Shown here: positions 11,111 through 24,479 of the stretch, piece after piece
How positions within the stretch are numbered: the first letter of the stretch is position 1
Layout of the letters: each line of letters opens with the position of its first letter
Assembly (NCBI GenBank): GCA_035610365.1
Contig: CM069439.1
Span: 5,828,001-5,892,000 of the forward strand
Direction of reading: 5' to 3'
Length of the DNA: 64,000 nt
Origin: Aquatica leii
Lineage: Eukaryota; Arthropoda; Insecta; Coleoptera; Lampyridae
Program-made: the position numbers and the translations under genes
The notes under the pieces: generated by a model
Told to the model about the DNA's origin: nothing
Databases searched by the model: none
Seen by the model: the letters and a program-made list of their open reading frames with translations, nothing else

Positions 11111-14100
11111 TGTGTCAGTTAGTTTATTTTATTTTAACTTTAACGTGGGTAAATAACATTAAAATTACTACATACATATATAAATTTACTATAATGTCAA
11201 AATTCCGGGTTGTGCCTCCACTACTCGTACCGGTTACAATGACTGGTATCTGCAATAGATTAATTGATGATGCACAGCAAGGTGCTGTATATGGTTGATT
11301 AATCTTGCGGGCTCGGCGAGGATACGTAGTACTCGTTATTGGGACATCATCTACTACTAGAACTGCTATAGTCAGGTCTTCTTCATCTAAAGAAGATGGC
11401 GTCGTATTCACTACTATAGCCCTACGGGGTCGGCTTTTCTTTCTCATGCGGTAGATCGGTACTGGATTCACACTTTCGTCTTCTACAAAAGGTGTCAATG
11501 CAGAAACATGGTAGGTTCCGAAAAAACATCGCGTTGATCAGGAGCAGCGAGGGTATAAGATGTAGGCGATACCTTTTGAATGATAAGATATGGTCCATCT
11601 CGTTTTGGAGCAAGTTTAGCACTCAATGAATTTGACCCTTTGCTAAGGAGATGGGTGTCAACCAGTACCCGATTACCAACTTCAAAAGGCTCTATGTCTC
11701 GGCGGTGTTTATCAACATACATCTTTCGTTTTGTGCTGCTTCATGTCTTTCTCTAACATTGTACAAAGTTTTCTCGATCGTCTGGAGATATGGAGTAATC
11801 TCTGGTATAAAGTTTTCATTTTTTAGTACAGTGCGCAAGTCGCGTTTGACATCACTAGGGCTCTTTAGTTCCCGTCCAAAACTCAAATAGGCAGGATTAT
11901 AACCCGTAGACAAATGCTTGCTGCTGTTCATTGCGAATCGTATCGAAGGCAATGCTTCCTTCCATTTAGTATGTTCCGTTCCCACAATAATAGATAACTG
12001 TATCTTCAGATCTCGGTTTCGTCGCTCTTCAGGATTTGAAGACGGATCATATAAAGGCGTGAGGGTCTGCTTGAATCCTAGACAATACGCAACTTGTTGC
12101 ATTACCTTCCCAACAGATTGACTACAATGATCGCTGATAACTCGACGTGAGTTTCCTTATCGTAGAATGATCTCATCAATAAGGCATTTTGCACAGGCTT
12201 TGGCGGTTGCTTGTTTTAATGGGAAAAACTCCCATCTATTTTGTCGCCGTATTCTCGACTGCAAATATCCAACGTTTCCCTGCTTCCGTCTCTGGAAGAG
12301 GTCCAACCAAATCCATAGCTAAGTTTTCGAACCTCTCTGCCAACACTGGACTTTGTAATAGTCCAGCTGGTTTTTAATTTTTTGGTTTATAACGCTGACA
12401 CTTGGAGCATTTCTTTACATGCTGTTCAATATCGCGTCGCATGGAAGACCAATAGTACTTCGCGGCAATTTTAGTTTAAGTTTTATCCACACCATAATGA
12501 CCAGCCAGTGGAGAGTCGTGATATTCCTGCAAAATACTTGCCATTTCTGAAGAAGGCATAACCAATTGAGCCTCTTCACTGTCACTATCAGGCGAATAAC
12601 AGTATAGTATTCCTTTTAACATAAGGTAGCTTCGATCACTCCGTCGATGGAAATATATTTCATTTGGTGTAGGACTTTTAAAACATATAATAATCTTTGC
12701 TACATCGGGGTCACTTAATTGTTTTTCTCGTGTAATTCTTGGCAATTCAGTTGGCATTAACACAGAGACAGTACACACAGAACATAAATCCAAATTGGCA
12801 TCATGACACGGAGGACGTGATAGCGTGTCTGCTATAACATTGCTGCGTCCAGGAGTGTACTCTATCTTTATGTCAAACGACTGTAAGATCAGCGCCCATC
12901 GTGCCAGACGACCACTCGGAGAACGTAGTGACATAAGCCATCGTAACGGTTGATGATCAGTCGTTATGGTTACCGTAGATCCATCCAAATAACCTCTGAA
13001 CTTCTGCACTGCATAGACTACTGCCAAAGCTTCTCGTTCCGTAGTGCTGTAATTTCGTTCGGCAGCACTTAGAAGACGACTTGCATATTCAACGGGGCGT
13101 TCGTCACGTCTCTCCCCCTGGAGTAGACAGGCACCCAGAGCATATGAGCTGGCATCCGTTCGTAGGTTGTATGGTAGACTTGGATCTGCAGGTCGTAGAA
13201 TGGGTGAAGTAGTTAGCAAACGTTTTAGTACTGCGTACGCTTCTTCTTGCTCCGGTCTCCAACACTAAGTAACATCTTTACGAGTTAGTTGACTTAATGG
13301 TCGTGCCACCTCGGCAAAGTTTGGAATGAAGTCTGCAAAAACGATAAAACTTGTTTAACATTTCGTGGTGACGGTCGTTGTACGTACAATTGCGGATATT
13401 TTTCCCAAACCTAGACGAATTCCATTAGGCGTTATAATATGTTCTAAGTATTTAACCCGCACAATCAAAAGCACATTTAGCACGATTCGCGTTTAATTTA
13501 AAATTTTTTAATCGTTTTAACACTACATGTAAGTCTGTCAAATATTCCTTAAAACTACACGAAATAATAATTAGATCATCTAGATACGCAAGCACACTAA
13601 CGTCACCTAAGCCTGCTTTAAATCTGTCTATTAATCGCTAGAATGTTGCCGGTGAATTTCTCAGTTCAAAAGGTATTCTCTTAAAACGGTGTATTCCAAA
13701 TGGGGTGACAAAACCTGTCTTATCACGATCTTCGGGTTTCACTGAGACTTGCCAGTATCCAGAGGTTAAATCAATTGTAGACATACACATTGTCGGTTTT
13801 TTAGCATTTAATAGATTATCGATCTTTGGAAGTGGGTAACGGTCAGGCACTGTAACACTATTAATCCGACGATAATCGACGCATACTCTCATTTTTCCAT
13901 CCTTTTTCGGCACTAAAACAACTAGAGCTGCATACACTGACTCGCATTCTTTGATGATGTCACCTTCTATCATTTTCTCAATTTCACCTTTCAGTATTTC
14001 CTTCTTCGCAGGTGATAGTTTGTATGGCGGTACTGCAATTGGACTGTCATCGCTTAACTTAATAGCATGCTCAGCAAACGGCGTCGCTTTCTGGTTATCA

Positions 14101-15666
14101 GCAAATACTTGTCGATGATGTGTTATTAGATCATTGAGCTGTTTTTTTTAACATCATTCAATACCTTCATTGTATTGCTGTATGATTTTGATCCTCCATT
14201 CTAGGTTCTGCAAGTAAGGTATAAGCATTTTGTGGTTTATCTAAAAACCAGTATTCCATCTTTGGTATATTTCATAAGATATTAGCAGAAGTAATAAAAT
14301 CTACACCTAAAAGTGTTTTGCTATCTACATGTTCAGGTACAGCTATGAATTTTTGTGGAATGGCATAGTCATGATTGATGGTAGTCGGTGAAGTTACTAC
14401 CTCTCTTGCACTACCATTTGCGCTTTTTCGAGTTTGAGCTGCTGTCAGCTTTTTGCATTCAATCTGTATATGACCATATACTTTGCAGTATTTACATTGG
14501 GGTCGTTTTGACTGTTTGTTTGATTCTAAAATCTCTGACGCTTTATAAGTTTCGTCTAAATCCGATTCAATTGATCGAGTCTTTGTTATCAATTCATCAA
14601 AGTTCTTAATCAAAGCTCTCGGGATTCGACTTCTAATTTTTGGATGTAGAAGACTATAGATCATGTCTAACTTATGTAATTCATGTAACATCGGATAATT
14701 TTCCGACGGTAATTGAGATAGTAATGCTCGGCAGTGACTAACGAATTGATCGGTTGATTCTCGTTCAGTTTGTTCCTTTGAGAAAAGATTTTTAAAAATC
14801 TTATGAAGATGCAGCCAAATGCATGCCTTAAACCTTTTAAAGCATCGTCCCAAGTTTTCATCAACGACTTTGCTCCTTGAAACCAGGTCGCTGCACTACT
14901 ATCTAATATCATTGGTAAACCTCTTAAGGTATTCTTATCCGTAATGTAAAGACATTCTTTATAAATCGAAATTGCATTGATGAATGCGTCAACATTTTCT
15001 TCCTTCATACCGGAAAAGCGAGACTGACATTTTGTGAAACTTGCCATCTCAGAATTAACTGCAGGTTGTGGGGTAACAGCTTTGATCTGAAACCATTTGT
15101 CGCATCCCATTTAATAACATTTGCAACTGTGCTTCTGTCATCATTATCGGGTCTGACATTTTGTATTTAGCTTCTGCACTACTAGGGTGATTTGTCGGAA
15201 TTGACTCCGCAACAGATGTATCCTTTGAAGTAAGTACACGACGGCGTAAATCGTATCCGTGCGTGAACGGCTTGCTCTTAGAAAGAATCGTGTTGCCGCT
15301 GTGTACATAATTCGACAAAGAAATCAAATTTTACAAAATTCTCGTATCTAAAGTAAGTTTCGTATTATACTTTGTTCATATATATAGTATAAAGTAATAT
15401 AAAAGTTTTGACCAGAATTCTTCTGTATATCAACGGGTTATGCCGATTCTTTTCTTCCACCGCAGTAACCAGCACCTTGTTACGAAAAACTTTTACACAC
15501 TTCTTTAAAGTTTCAATCTCTTCGAGCCCCACGTTGGGCGCCACTTGTAACGTAAGTTTATTTTATTTTAACTTTAAGGTGGGTAAATAACATTAAAATT
15601 ACTACATATATAAAATTACTATAATGTCAAAATTCGGGGTTATCTCTCCACTACTCGTACTGGTTA
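11111..15666 (-). mobile_element. Ty3/Gypsy LTR retrotransposon fossil, nearly full length, broken
   Basis: Minus-strand element bounded by two short direct repeats (about 11111-11238 and 15546-15666) that share long blocks such as TTTATTTTATTTTAACTTTA and CACTACTCGTAC and end in TGTAAC/GTTACA. They differ at roughly one site in twelve, so the insertion is old. Next to the right LTR, on the element strand, TGGCGCCCAACG looks like a primer-binding site. Parts in order: Gag with a CCHC zinc knuckle (about 14272-15327), reverse transcriptase (about 13640-13975), RNase H (12476-13219) and integrase with its C-terminal region (about 11500-12100). No envelope gene was seen. Roughly half a dozen or more breaks. 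Confidence 0.9.
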
Positions 15667-16419
15667 GATCAGTCATTCACTTTTTTGGGTAGTCTTGATG
15701 TAACTTTTAAAAATTTTTCTGGATAAATAGATCTTAATAACTGATCATTAATTTTTGAAGAGTTTTTGATCATTGAACGCAAAAAAATAATTTTCATTTT
15801 TAGTTAGGTGTTTTCAGAAATAACCAACGCATTTTATTCATTATTGTTTCATACTGTTTTTCAAAAGTTACATTTTTTTCTGGTTTTTCTTCTGATACGT
15901 TTTTTCATGTTTACGTAAACAAATGATAATCTTTTTTAGGCTTTGAGAAACATATAAAAAGCAGATGTTTACTTTTGAATTATCTTTTCAGAAAAACCTA
16001 CTTTAATATTGAAAGTTGAAAATAGTCTGCGGTAACACCTAAAAAAATGGAAGAACGAATCACTGAAGGATGAGGCTTGAATATAGATTAATAATGGAAT
16101 AAGATCGTGAAAATTATTGACTGGGCGGCAGAAGATTGTTGACTTTTTGACCTCGAGGTTTTTTTTCAGTTTATGTAGCAATGAAATGAGTAAACCAATT
16201 TCTTTTTTTTCAAGTCTGGTTAAGCTTTCGAAATTTTGCGTTTAAAATCTGTGTTGTAAACAGTAGTTGGAAAGTGGAAATCCAAAAGAACACTTTTATA
16301 GAATCGTTCAAACCGATAGAATCTCATTACTGGCGCGGTCTTAGTAAGAGGCAGTATCTAAGCAGTGAATTAAATATCAATATTCTCTACAATATGTATA
16401 AAGTTAAGGTAGACGCATC

Positions 16420-17480
16420 TTTAAAAGGAAAACTAAAACATTAGCTTTGGTATGGCTGCTACTGATAAATGTTCAAAATGTATAGCACTTAAGGAAACCC
16501 TAAGCAAGAGTAGGTAAAAACCAAGAGAATACTCGAACAGAGTTAGTTGTTCATGAAAACTGAGCCAGTGTTTTTTATCAGTTGCTCAGAACAAAACATG
16601 ACTCTGAAGTGACGTTAATTTTGACTGTCAAGAAAATTCTCGATAAGGAAGCATACTTTAAGAGGCAGTTCTATGTGTAGAATTTTACGATGTGCAAATG
16701 AACCTGAAAGGATCTAGAAAGACCTGAAAACACATTTATTTATAGATGAACTAGAAGGGAAAAAGGGTTCAAGTGAGACCGCGTCATGTGTTAAACACCC
16801 AGTTTGAACCGTCCGTAAACTCCATTCGTCTATTTGCAGATGCAGCGGACAAAATAAAAATTGTACCCTGTTCGGAATGTTACTAAATGGTTCCTTTCTT
16901 GAATTATTTGATTTTTTCCATCCTCGGGAATTCATTCGTATCCCATCACAGAATTTTTGGGAATATTGAAAAGTTACGCAAAAAAGAGGAGATACTGTAC
17001 CCAAATGAGTATTTTTAAATTTTGTCAGAGTTTAAAAGTGTCAGACCTGACGAAGATTTTGAGTTCGCCGACTGAAAATCTAGTTGCGAAGACTATGTCA
17101 AAAAACCTCAAAGTTGGTACTTAATAATATAAATAAAGTGAAAGTTGTTGTGAATAACACTATGGGTGTGATTGGATCAGTTTTAAATTACATCAGAAGA
17201 AGACTACGAGTTACCAATGGAGGATGATGATTTGGTTTTGGAAAATAATTTTGTTTCTCTTTCAAAAAAGATTCCGATGAGGAGCGTTAACAGTAGCAGT
17301 TATGTAAACTCGGAGGCTAATTTGGCTTAGAACATAGGAAATAACAGACAAGAAACAGATGGATGGCGTCGCAAAGGATCTGACGTTGTTCAGAAAAAAA
17401 TTTAAATGAGAGGAAGATAAAATTGTTCTTAGTTTTTCTTGTTTCGATGTGAATTTACTCGTTATTGGTCTATAAATCAT
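16420..17480 (+). mobile_element. DUF7869-like transposon-derived gene relic, broken
   Basis: Plus-strand fragments in several frames resemble a protein family found in many copies in arthropod genomes. Seen are EAYFKRQFYV, then GKKGSSETASCVKHPV, then CRCSGQNKNCTLFGMLLNG and FDFFHPREFIRIPSQNFW. The family pattern is roughly YYxRQLxVYN...ASCxWHF...ADGCGGQNKN...MVVGHSF.PxDRxFG. I associate it with the DUF7869 domain from memory; the molecular function is unknown and a DDE-like nuclease is only a guess. Many stops. The ORF at 16714-17004 on the other strand is its shadow. Confidence 0.5.
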
Positions 17481-18823
17481 TTCATTTTTTTTAAATTAAA
17501 TTAATTGCATGAGCTCGATTATTTACGACGTTTACAAGTTAAGAAAATCTCATGTAACATTTAACAATCAATCACAATTGACTAAAATTCGGAATGAAGC
17601 AATTAATTTGGCATTGTTCGCTTTTAAAAGAAAAGCATTGTTTAATATTCATTATGCGTAACCAAGTAACGTTGTGACATATAATTTTTACGCAACTGAA
17701 ATATCCTTTCGATTCTAACCTAAAAAATCAAATATATGATTTGTGATCTCAAGTTGGCATTGTCGAACCACCACTAATTTAGAATTAATTGACACTTCAT
17801 AAATCGCATTGTAATTTTATTGCGGTCGCTTTTTACGTCTTATAAATTTTTTATAAGGCAAAAAAAGTTTTAAATGCGGTTTTAAAATTGCAAAATAATT
17901 TATAATATTTAGTACCCGCGACAGCTTTTGTAAAAGGATAATGACGTTTGCGAATGAAAAAAAAACACTAAACAAAACACGCTCACACAATAAGGTCTTT
18001 ACAAATTCGTATGTAATAATATGTGAGAGAATGTCGTAAAAATTTAAGTACTCAGTTATAAAATAACTCTTAACTTTTACTTTTTTTCTTTTTGCTTTAA
18101 ATTTAAGAATACGATTCTGATTCACGCACAAACAATATTATTATGGTGAAGTAGGTACTTTCTATGTACTCTACAAACATTGCGAATTTTTATTTTATTA
18201 TATTAATGCTAGTGCTAATTGGAATTAAAGGTATTAAATGCTCGTTAATGTAAATTTCCAATTAAAACTACTCGATATGCAATTTTGAAATTTATGTAAT
18301 TATTAGCGCTTATTAATGTGAATGCAGTACCATTTTTCTATTATTTTTCAATTGCGGTTGCTACATATTCAATAGCATTTACATAAACATGGTCGGTGAT
18401 TATTTTTTATGATTATAATGTATTATGAATTATTTATGGCTACATTTTAATAATTAATTTTATGAGCACTTGAAACATCTGCATATGCTTTACACCGAGC
18501 GGTAACAAAATGGCGGTTGAGAACCGTGTTTAGCATTTTATCTCTAGAGATGGCTTAATTTTCGCGTTCTATTGAACTCTAGAATTTAGACTAAAAACGG
18601 TATCCATCCAAAGATCTAAGGCTTCTACATTCAAGCATCACGTAATCCATAAATTAAAATTTTGAGTTTAAGGTAATGAAACATGACTATTAAGGTTTTT
18701 CAAAATATTAGCAAAAAGTATTTTATTGGTACAGAGCCTGGTTTATTAAAATTAAATTGCAATTTTAATATGTAATTCAATTTTAGATAATCTGATTAGT
18801 TCTTTTAGTAGAGGTAAATAAAG
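17481..18823. other. Non-coding, no recognised content
   Basis: AT-rich; the minus-strand ORF at 17817-18131 is Lys/Phe/Ile-rich and has no recognisable motif. Confidence 0.5.
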
Positions 18824-19017
18824 TACAGTCAATAAATAAAAAATCGAGACACTACCTGTGTTTAAATACAAAAATCTAGTTGTTTAAATGGGGTTTAACC
18901 CTATCAAATAGTTTCAGGTAAACTACGTATTGTCTATTATATCAAATAATAAATTAATTTACCTAAATCTTTTTTTCGTACGGAGGTAGTGTCTCAATTT
19001 TTTATTTATTGACTGTA
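18824..19017. mobile_element. Mariner-type MITE with about 33-bp terminal inverted repeats
   Basis: A 194-bp unit flanked by TA on both sides (TA included in the coordinates). The left arm, starting CAGTCAATAAATAAAAAAT, and the right arm, ending in its reverse complement, match over about 33 bases with one difference, extending into GAGACACTACCT. The interior is AT-rich and codes for nothing. The structure is that of a non-autonomous Tc1/mariner element. Confidence 0.9.
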
Positions 19018-19283
19018 CTTTCGTTAATATTTTGTACAACGTTTTGCTAGGGTTTCCTCAAAAAACAAGTTGTTTCAGGAGGTTATTTGAGACTATCCAT
19101 AAAGTACGTCATACGAATTGAATTATTTTTGCAAACTTAGAATTGATTTATTTAAAATGGCGCCGCTAAAATTATATGCTGTCAAGAATAAATTAAACTA
19201 GCAATTTTACAAAACAACAAATCAAATGAACGGTATAAAATCATATTGTGTCCATAGGCTTTGAACCCATTCCTTTATATTAT

Positions 19284-21922
19284 TTATGAGTGGTGATCGA
19301 TTTGGATGTTAGGAACATTGGATGCGTCAAGATCTTCTTTATCTAACCGTAAAGGATCGTCATCATTCATCAAACAAAGCTGTAATCCTTTAAAGACGAA
19401 TTTTTGTAAAGAGCAAAACTTTTTGTAGCTTTTTATGCGATTGCTTGTGTTGGTTAGTGGCTTCGTACGATTAAACATATAAACCACAGATGCCTCCAAG
19501 GGACCAAATAGACCACTTGCTTCAAATGTGATGACACTCGGAGATCCAAAAATAGCTGTAGTAACAGCGGAGCAAATTTATCTTGGTTCAACCAAAACAG
19601 GTGGTGGTAAAAACGCTTCTTGTAATAATTGTCACAGGCTAGACCGTCGTACACAGCCACAGGCGACAACCTCGCATTTTACTATTTGTAAAAAATGTTT
19701 TTTCAATGTCCTAGCCTGTACGATATTCAGTTTAGTATCTGCAGCACCGATGTATTAGGCATCCACAGGACCAGTGACTCCAAATATTAGCTAACACGAT
19801 ACCTGTACTCGCAAAATTTCGTTTTGTTCCAAGTTCGATTACTGGAATCAAAATGTGAACCTAAATAGCTTTAGTACAACACCAGTAAGGGTGCTCCATT
19901 CTGTTAAATGCACTTTTTATTCAAGCATTCGTGGCAATGTAAATAGTATTTAAGCCAAAATTTTTAAAATGTTGTGTAGCTGAAGCTATAACTCGCTCGT
20001 ATCATGGATTTTCGTCGAGACCACCGTCGCAAGTAAAAATAAGCACGGGTTTTGCAGCACCTTCTTGAGTTCTCATTAACTTTTCGAACGTTTGTGGCAT
20101 GAGTCTGCGTTAGAGGAAAAATGCTTTCCACTACGAATCGCTACACACAGGGTGCTCCACGGACATGAAGAACCTCCATAACTATGTTGCTATTTGAGAT
20201 ATTGACTTGAATTTTTTTTAAACACTGACTGCATACATTTTACACAATTTGAAATTATTTTTGTCATATACAGGGTATGGTTATACAGAGTCGTGCACCA
20301 AACTTATGTTTTTTTAATGCAACCTTTCTCTATATTTTTGCATCATTATGAAGCCCATTTGATTCTGATTAAAACGACTCCAAATTTTATAAACTAATTA
20401 TGCATTGTTTAGATTCTATGGTCGAAAAACCAGTGAAAAGGTGTGTTGGAAATGAATCAACGATCAATATGTCAAGTGGTTTTTCATACACTGAACTTCA
20501 TACAAATGCTTATTGATCCACCATTTCGAGGTACCGTATACATGGTGTGTCTAAACGCAAAACCATGAATAACTTTAGCTTTTTCAAATAGAGCACTTCA
20601 TATCTTTTTCTATTTTTTATAGAATTTCCAACGATATAATAGTTTGTATGGTTCGTTGTGAAAAACGATACTGTTTTTGGAAAAAACCTTGTTATTAATT
20701 CAAAACCTAGGCTGCTGTCAATAAATTTAAAACAATTGTTGTTCCAATATTGGTAGGTATTAAAATCGTTTTCAAAAATTTGTTAATCATGAATTTGACA
20801 CGTGAAGAACTGATAAACATGGTATATTGTATTGGTGAGGCTAAAAAAAATGCTTTGTAAGCAAGACAAATTTACCAACAGAAATATTCCAATGCACGAA
20901 TTTGCAGCAACTGGTACTGGATGTTACGCTAGTAAAGCAATTTTTATTGGTGGAATATGTGAGGAAAATATGTTGCAAGTGCTACTAAAAACACAACTGA
21001 CATATCCAAAACTATTAAACCAAACGTTTCACCTTTACCACATGGAACTACATTAAGAATTACATGGCGAAGATTTTCAAAATAGAGTAAAGTTTTTAAA
21101 TCGAATGAGTGTCCTAGTGGAGGAAACTGATGATTTTTCCAATAATATTTTATTTAGTAACGAAGCGACATTTAAAAGCAATGGAGCAGCTAATCGATAA
21201 AATATACATTATTATGCAATCCGTTCATTTTTAAAATCGATGGTCTCTAAATGTATGGGGAGGAATTATCGACAATCGAGCAATCGGCCCTTTTTTCCTC
21301 AATAACATTTTGAATGGGCAGGAACATTTGCGATTTCTCTTGGACGATCTTCTTTTGGAAGATGGCGCCTTTTCACTTGTTTTTCGACCATAAAATCTAA
21401 ACGATGCATATTTTACCTATAAAACTTTGATTCGTTTTAATCAGAATCGAAAAGGCTTGATAATTATGGAAAGATATTGGGAGGGTTGTATTTTAAAAAC
21501 ATAAGTTTGGTGTGCCACGCTGTATAGCGCGACCCTGTATATGACGAAAATAATTTTAAATTTTGTAGAATGTAGGCGATATCTCAAATAGCAACAGAGT
21601 TATGGAGGTTTTTCGTACTCCTGGAGCGCCCTGTATGTAGGTCTAGAGTGTCTTACAACTTCAGGTTTCCCTTCACCGTCTTTCTTTATTCTATTCTACA
21701 ATACCTGCATACACAGAGTGAATAAGTTTATGTTTTTTAGAAACCATGAGCTAGAGCATTTGCTGCTGTAATGCCTAATGGCACACGTGCTTTGTGATCG
21801 ATCCATACAAAACATACTTGACTATGAGCAATAATTGAAGCTAAAATTGGATAGCCTCTTTGGTACACAACGTAGGTCAAAATATTTACAAAAATTGTGC
21901 TTATTTTATTACCATCAGTCAA
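19284..21922 (-). mobile_element. Unclassified transposon-derived gene, interrupted by another element
   Basis: Minus-strand reading: HSQVCFVWIDHKARVPLGI then TAAN (21737-21922), HKLIHSVYAGIV, then, left of an insertion, FEKLMRTQEG, KPVLIFTCDGGLDENP, YERVIASATQHFKN, TIYIATNA, AFNRMEHPYW, and a downstream LPPPVLVEP-like stretch (19.3-20.1 kb). This order (DDKAxVPxGxTAAN, VDGGPDENPRY, ATNAPGRSAFNRVER) recurs in a large set of uncharacterised insect proteins. The Asp residues in DDKA and DGGPDENP suggest an RNase H-like DDE fold, but that is inference. Several stops; split at 20148-21633 by a DUF4817 element. Confidence 0.6.
20148..21633 (+). mobile_element. DUF4817-type mariner element with about 130-bp inverted repeats
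   Basis: Both ends begin CAGGGYGCTCCA and continue as inverted repeats for about 130 bases, sharing AACCTCCATAACT, TTGCTATTTGAGATAT and GTCATATACAGGGT. The interior reads from ATG at 20789: MNLTREELINMVYCIGEAKK, then RQIYQQKYSNAR, with later blocks close to HPYHMxLHxELHGDDFQNRV and a degenerate DDE region. This matches the DUF4817/mariner family and includes frequent stops and shifts. The right flank is TA; the left is CA, probably a mutated target site. It interrupts an unrelated older element. Confidence 0.85.
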
Positions 21923-21959
21923 TGAGAAAAATCGTTTATTTTTTTAGTTTATTGTTTGA

Positions 21960-24180
21960 GGTAGAGCTTATCGCCAGAAATTGCTAATCTTTAGATTTCT
22001 AGAATCTTCTTTTTCTTGAAAATGGCAAAATCCACGTATTACATGTACGTAGAAACAGTTTTTGAAATTTGTTGTAATTAAAACTTCATTCCGTAGATCT
22101 CTGATACATGTTATCATTAAAAACGATTACATGATTAGTTTGAACGTTTGCTTTTGCATTTCGATTTTGATTTAGTGTCAAACTTCAAATGACTTCAATA
22201 AGAAGGGGCACCTTGAAACTTTTTTTTTTAAAACAGTTCTCTCTGACGCTGTACGTCATGTTCTCGATCTCTACATGTGATACTATTTTCTTGATTTTTG
22301 ACATCTGAAGAATATTCGAAACTGGTTGTGTCCATTACTTAATTTCAATTTTCAGTTCATTTGATGTGTTCTTCTATTTTAAAATTGAACTAAACCTTCA
22401 AGGTTTTTTTTCTTACTCTATGTCTAAATGTGTTGCAATATTGTGGTATGTGGTAAGATAGACGATTGACTTCTAGTGGTTTGTTGTCTTTTTTTTATTA
22501 TTTTATTAAGCGTTTAAAGAATTAAAATGATTTCGACTTAAGAAATTCCAAACTTATTTGTATTGAATTAGTTAAAAATTCGTATTGACATATTTCAGTA
22601 GAGCCGAGTACATGTTTTACAGTCTTTTGTAAATATAATTACTTTGGCTTTAACAGTGAATTTGTTAGAAAAACGATGGCTTTGGTTCAGTCTTTGTAAA
22701 AAAAGCGACTGTAGCGTTTCCAATTTTCATCATTAAATATTATACGCAACTGATAAAAAAGACCAATTCGCGTTCGAAATTTTGTAAGCTTAAAAAAATA
22801 ATTATAGTTACTTGTGCACAAATTGCGAACTTCAAAAGCTTTGCAATATTTTTTAAACATTTACAGCGTGCATGTACAAAGGATTTTTTTTTCGATCGCC
22901 TTGTATGGAATTTACAAAGTATATTAAAAAGCCATATGCAATGCAAATAAGAAGTTATTTTTAAATTGAATCAACGGTTTTTATCTCTTTGTTGTGATCC
23001 TCAATGAAGTAACTTCGTTAATTTATAGCATAAAGCATTAATTAAGCGACAAAACACTAAACAAAAAGTAAACGCGGTAAAAGCGTTATTCGAAAATGTA
23101 CGTAATTAAGACATTTGGTATATAAATGCTTTAAGTACTTAAAATAGATAACGTTTACAGTGTTTGCACAATCTCGTACAACCCTCTCATAATAATCGTA
23201 TAAACAGTTACGAACTACCGTACTTGAAAACGGACATCGTTCACAAAAGATCCAGATTGAATGTTTTCAAAAAAGAAAAGGAAAAAAACAAGGAAATATC
23301 GTAATCCTACTTTAACAAATTTACATGAAACCACCTTTCAGTCTGCAGTAAATTTGTTCTACTTGACATGAGTTGAATAATGAATAAGGTTTATTTTTAG
23401 TCTGATTCTGTGCTGAAACTTGTCTAAGGAATATTTTTATTATGTTATATGAAAAGTTTTTCTTTGTTCATAAAGCGTTATTTATTAATTATTTTTCAGT
23501 GGAACTACGAAAGAGGTATGCATTTTAATTACATCAATTCATAACTCCATTTCAGAGAAACACAATTGCACGAGTTTTCTTTTATACGCATGCAACAAGA
23601 AATTAATCTTACGAATTTGTTTCTTTTTTTACTTTCGGTCAATATTTATATTTACTTATACAAGTTTGTTCAAGAAAGCAACCCTAACTTTAAAGTCGTT
23701 AACGTTTAAATTAATTCGGGATGTAAACGTTTTTTTCAGTGTATTGTTGCTGGGACTGGTACGATTAATAGTGCGTATTTTTTTGTCGTTTTCTCCGTTT
23801 ATTGTTAATGATCGACAAACTTTCGTATGGTTATTGCTTTTAAGTTATTCTCGCTCAAGAAACATGTTTTTGTGTTGTTATTTTTTTAGTTTATTAGCAT
23901 TTAAAATCATTCAGTTTTGTGTAATGTTTTTTGTATTATATTTCAGGATATTTTATTCGCACTATAAAAGAATCTGTAATAAATATATAACTTCAGAAAA
24001 ATGGAAATTGGGTTTCAATTTAGAAAAGTGACCAACAAACACGTGATGACGTGATCCATATAAACAAACCTTTCTGATAGCATATTTTGTATACTGTTTG
24101 TTAGATTAGTTTGCATCATTTTAATCAAATTTGATTTAGTGATCTGGTCAATACAATATTTGTAGAAATGTAATTATGTA
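21960..24180. other. Non-coding, no recognised content
   Basis: AT-rich. The plus ORF 23666-24031 (121 codons) is almost entirely hydrophobic plus Phe/Leu/Ser, and its composition is that of the flanking DNA. No supporting motif, splice site or start context. Confidence 0.5.
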
Positions 24181-24479
24181 ATCAGTACTTTGTAGCACAG
24201 TTTTTGGTACAAGTGCGCCTCATAAAACCTTGTCCGGTCTCAACTGAATGGTAGCTGCAGTTCTTAGTGGGATATGAACATCTTGATTGATATGCCTTTG
24301 TTGAAGAACTTTTTGAGTCGAATTAAGTTCTGTAATAAACAAAACAGCGTTTAACTTTACGCTTTTTTTCGAAAATTTTTAGCAGGGTTTCATTATAAGT
24401 AAATATTATACAAAAACCCATTCTGAAAAAGTCATTAAATATAAAAACAATAACATCGCCCAACAGTAAGTTTTTTTGT

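Noticed and set aside
23666-24031. 121-codon hydrophobic ORF that could be a membrane protein
   Set aside because: Composition equals the AT-rich background, with no motif, no homologous look and no splice or promoter context.
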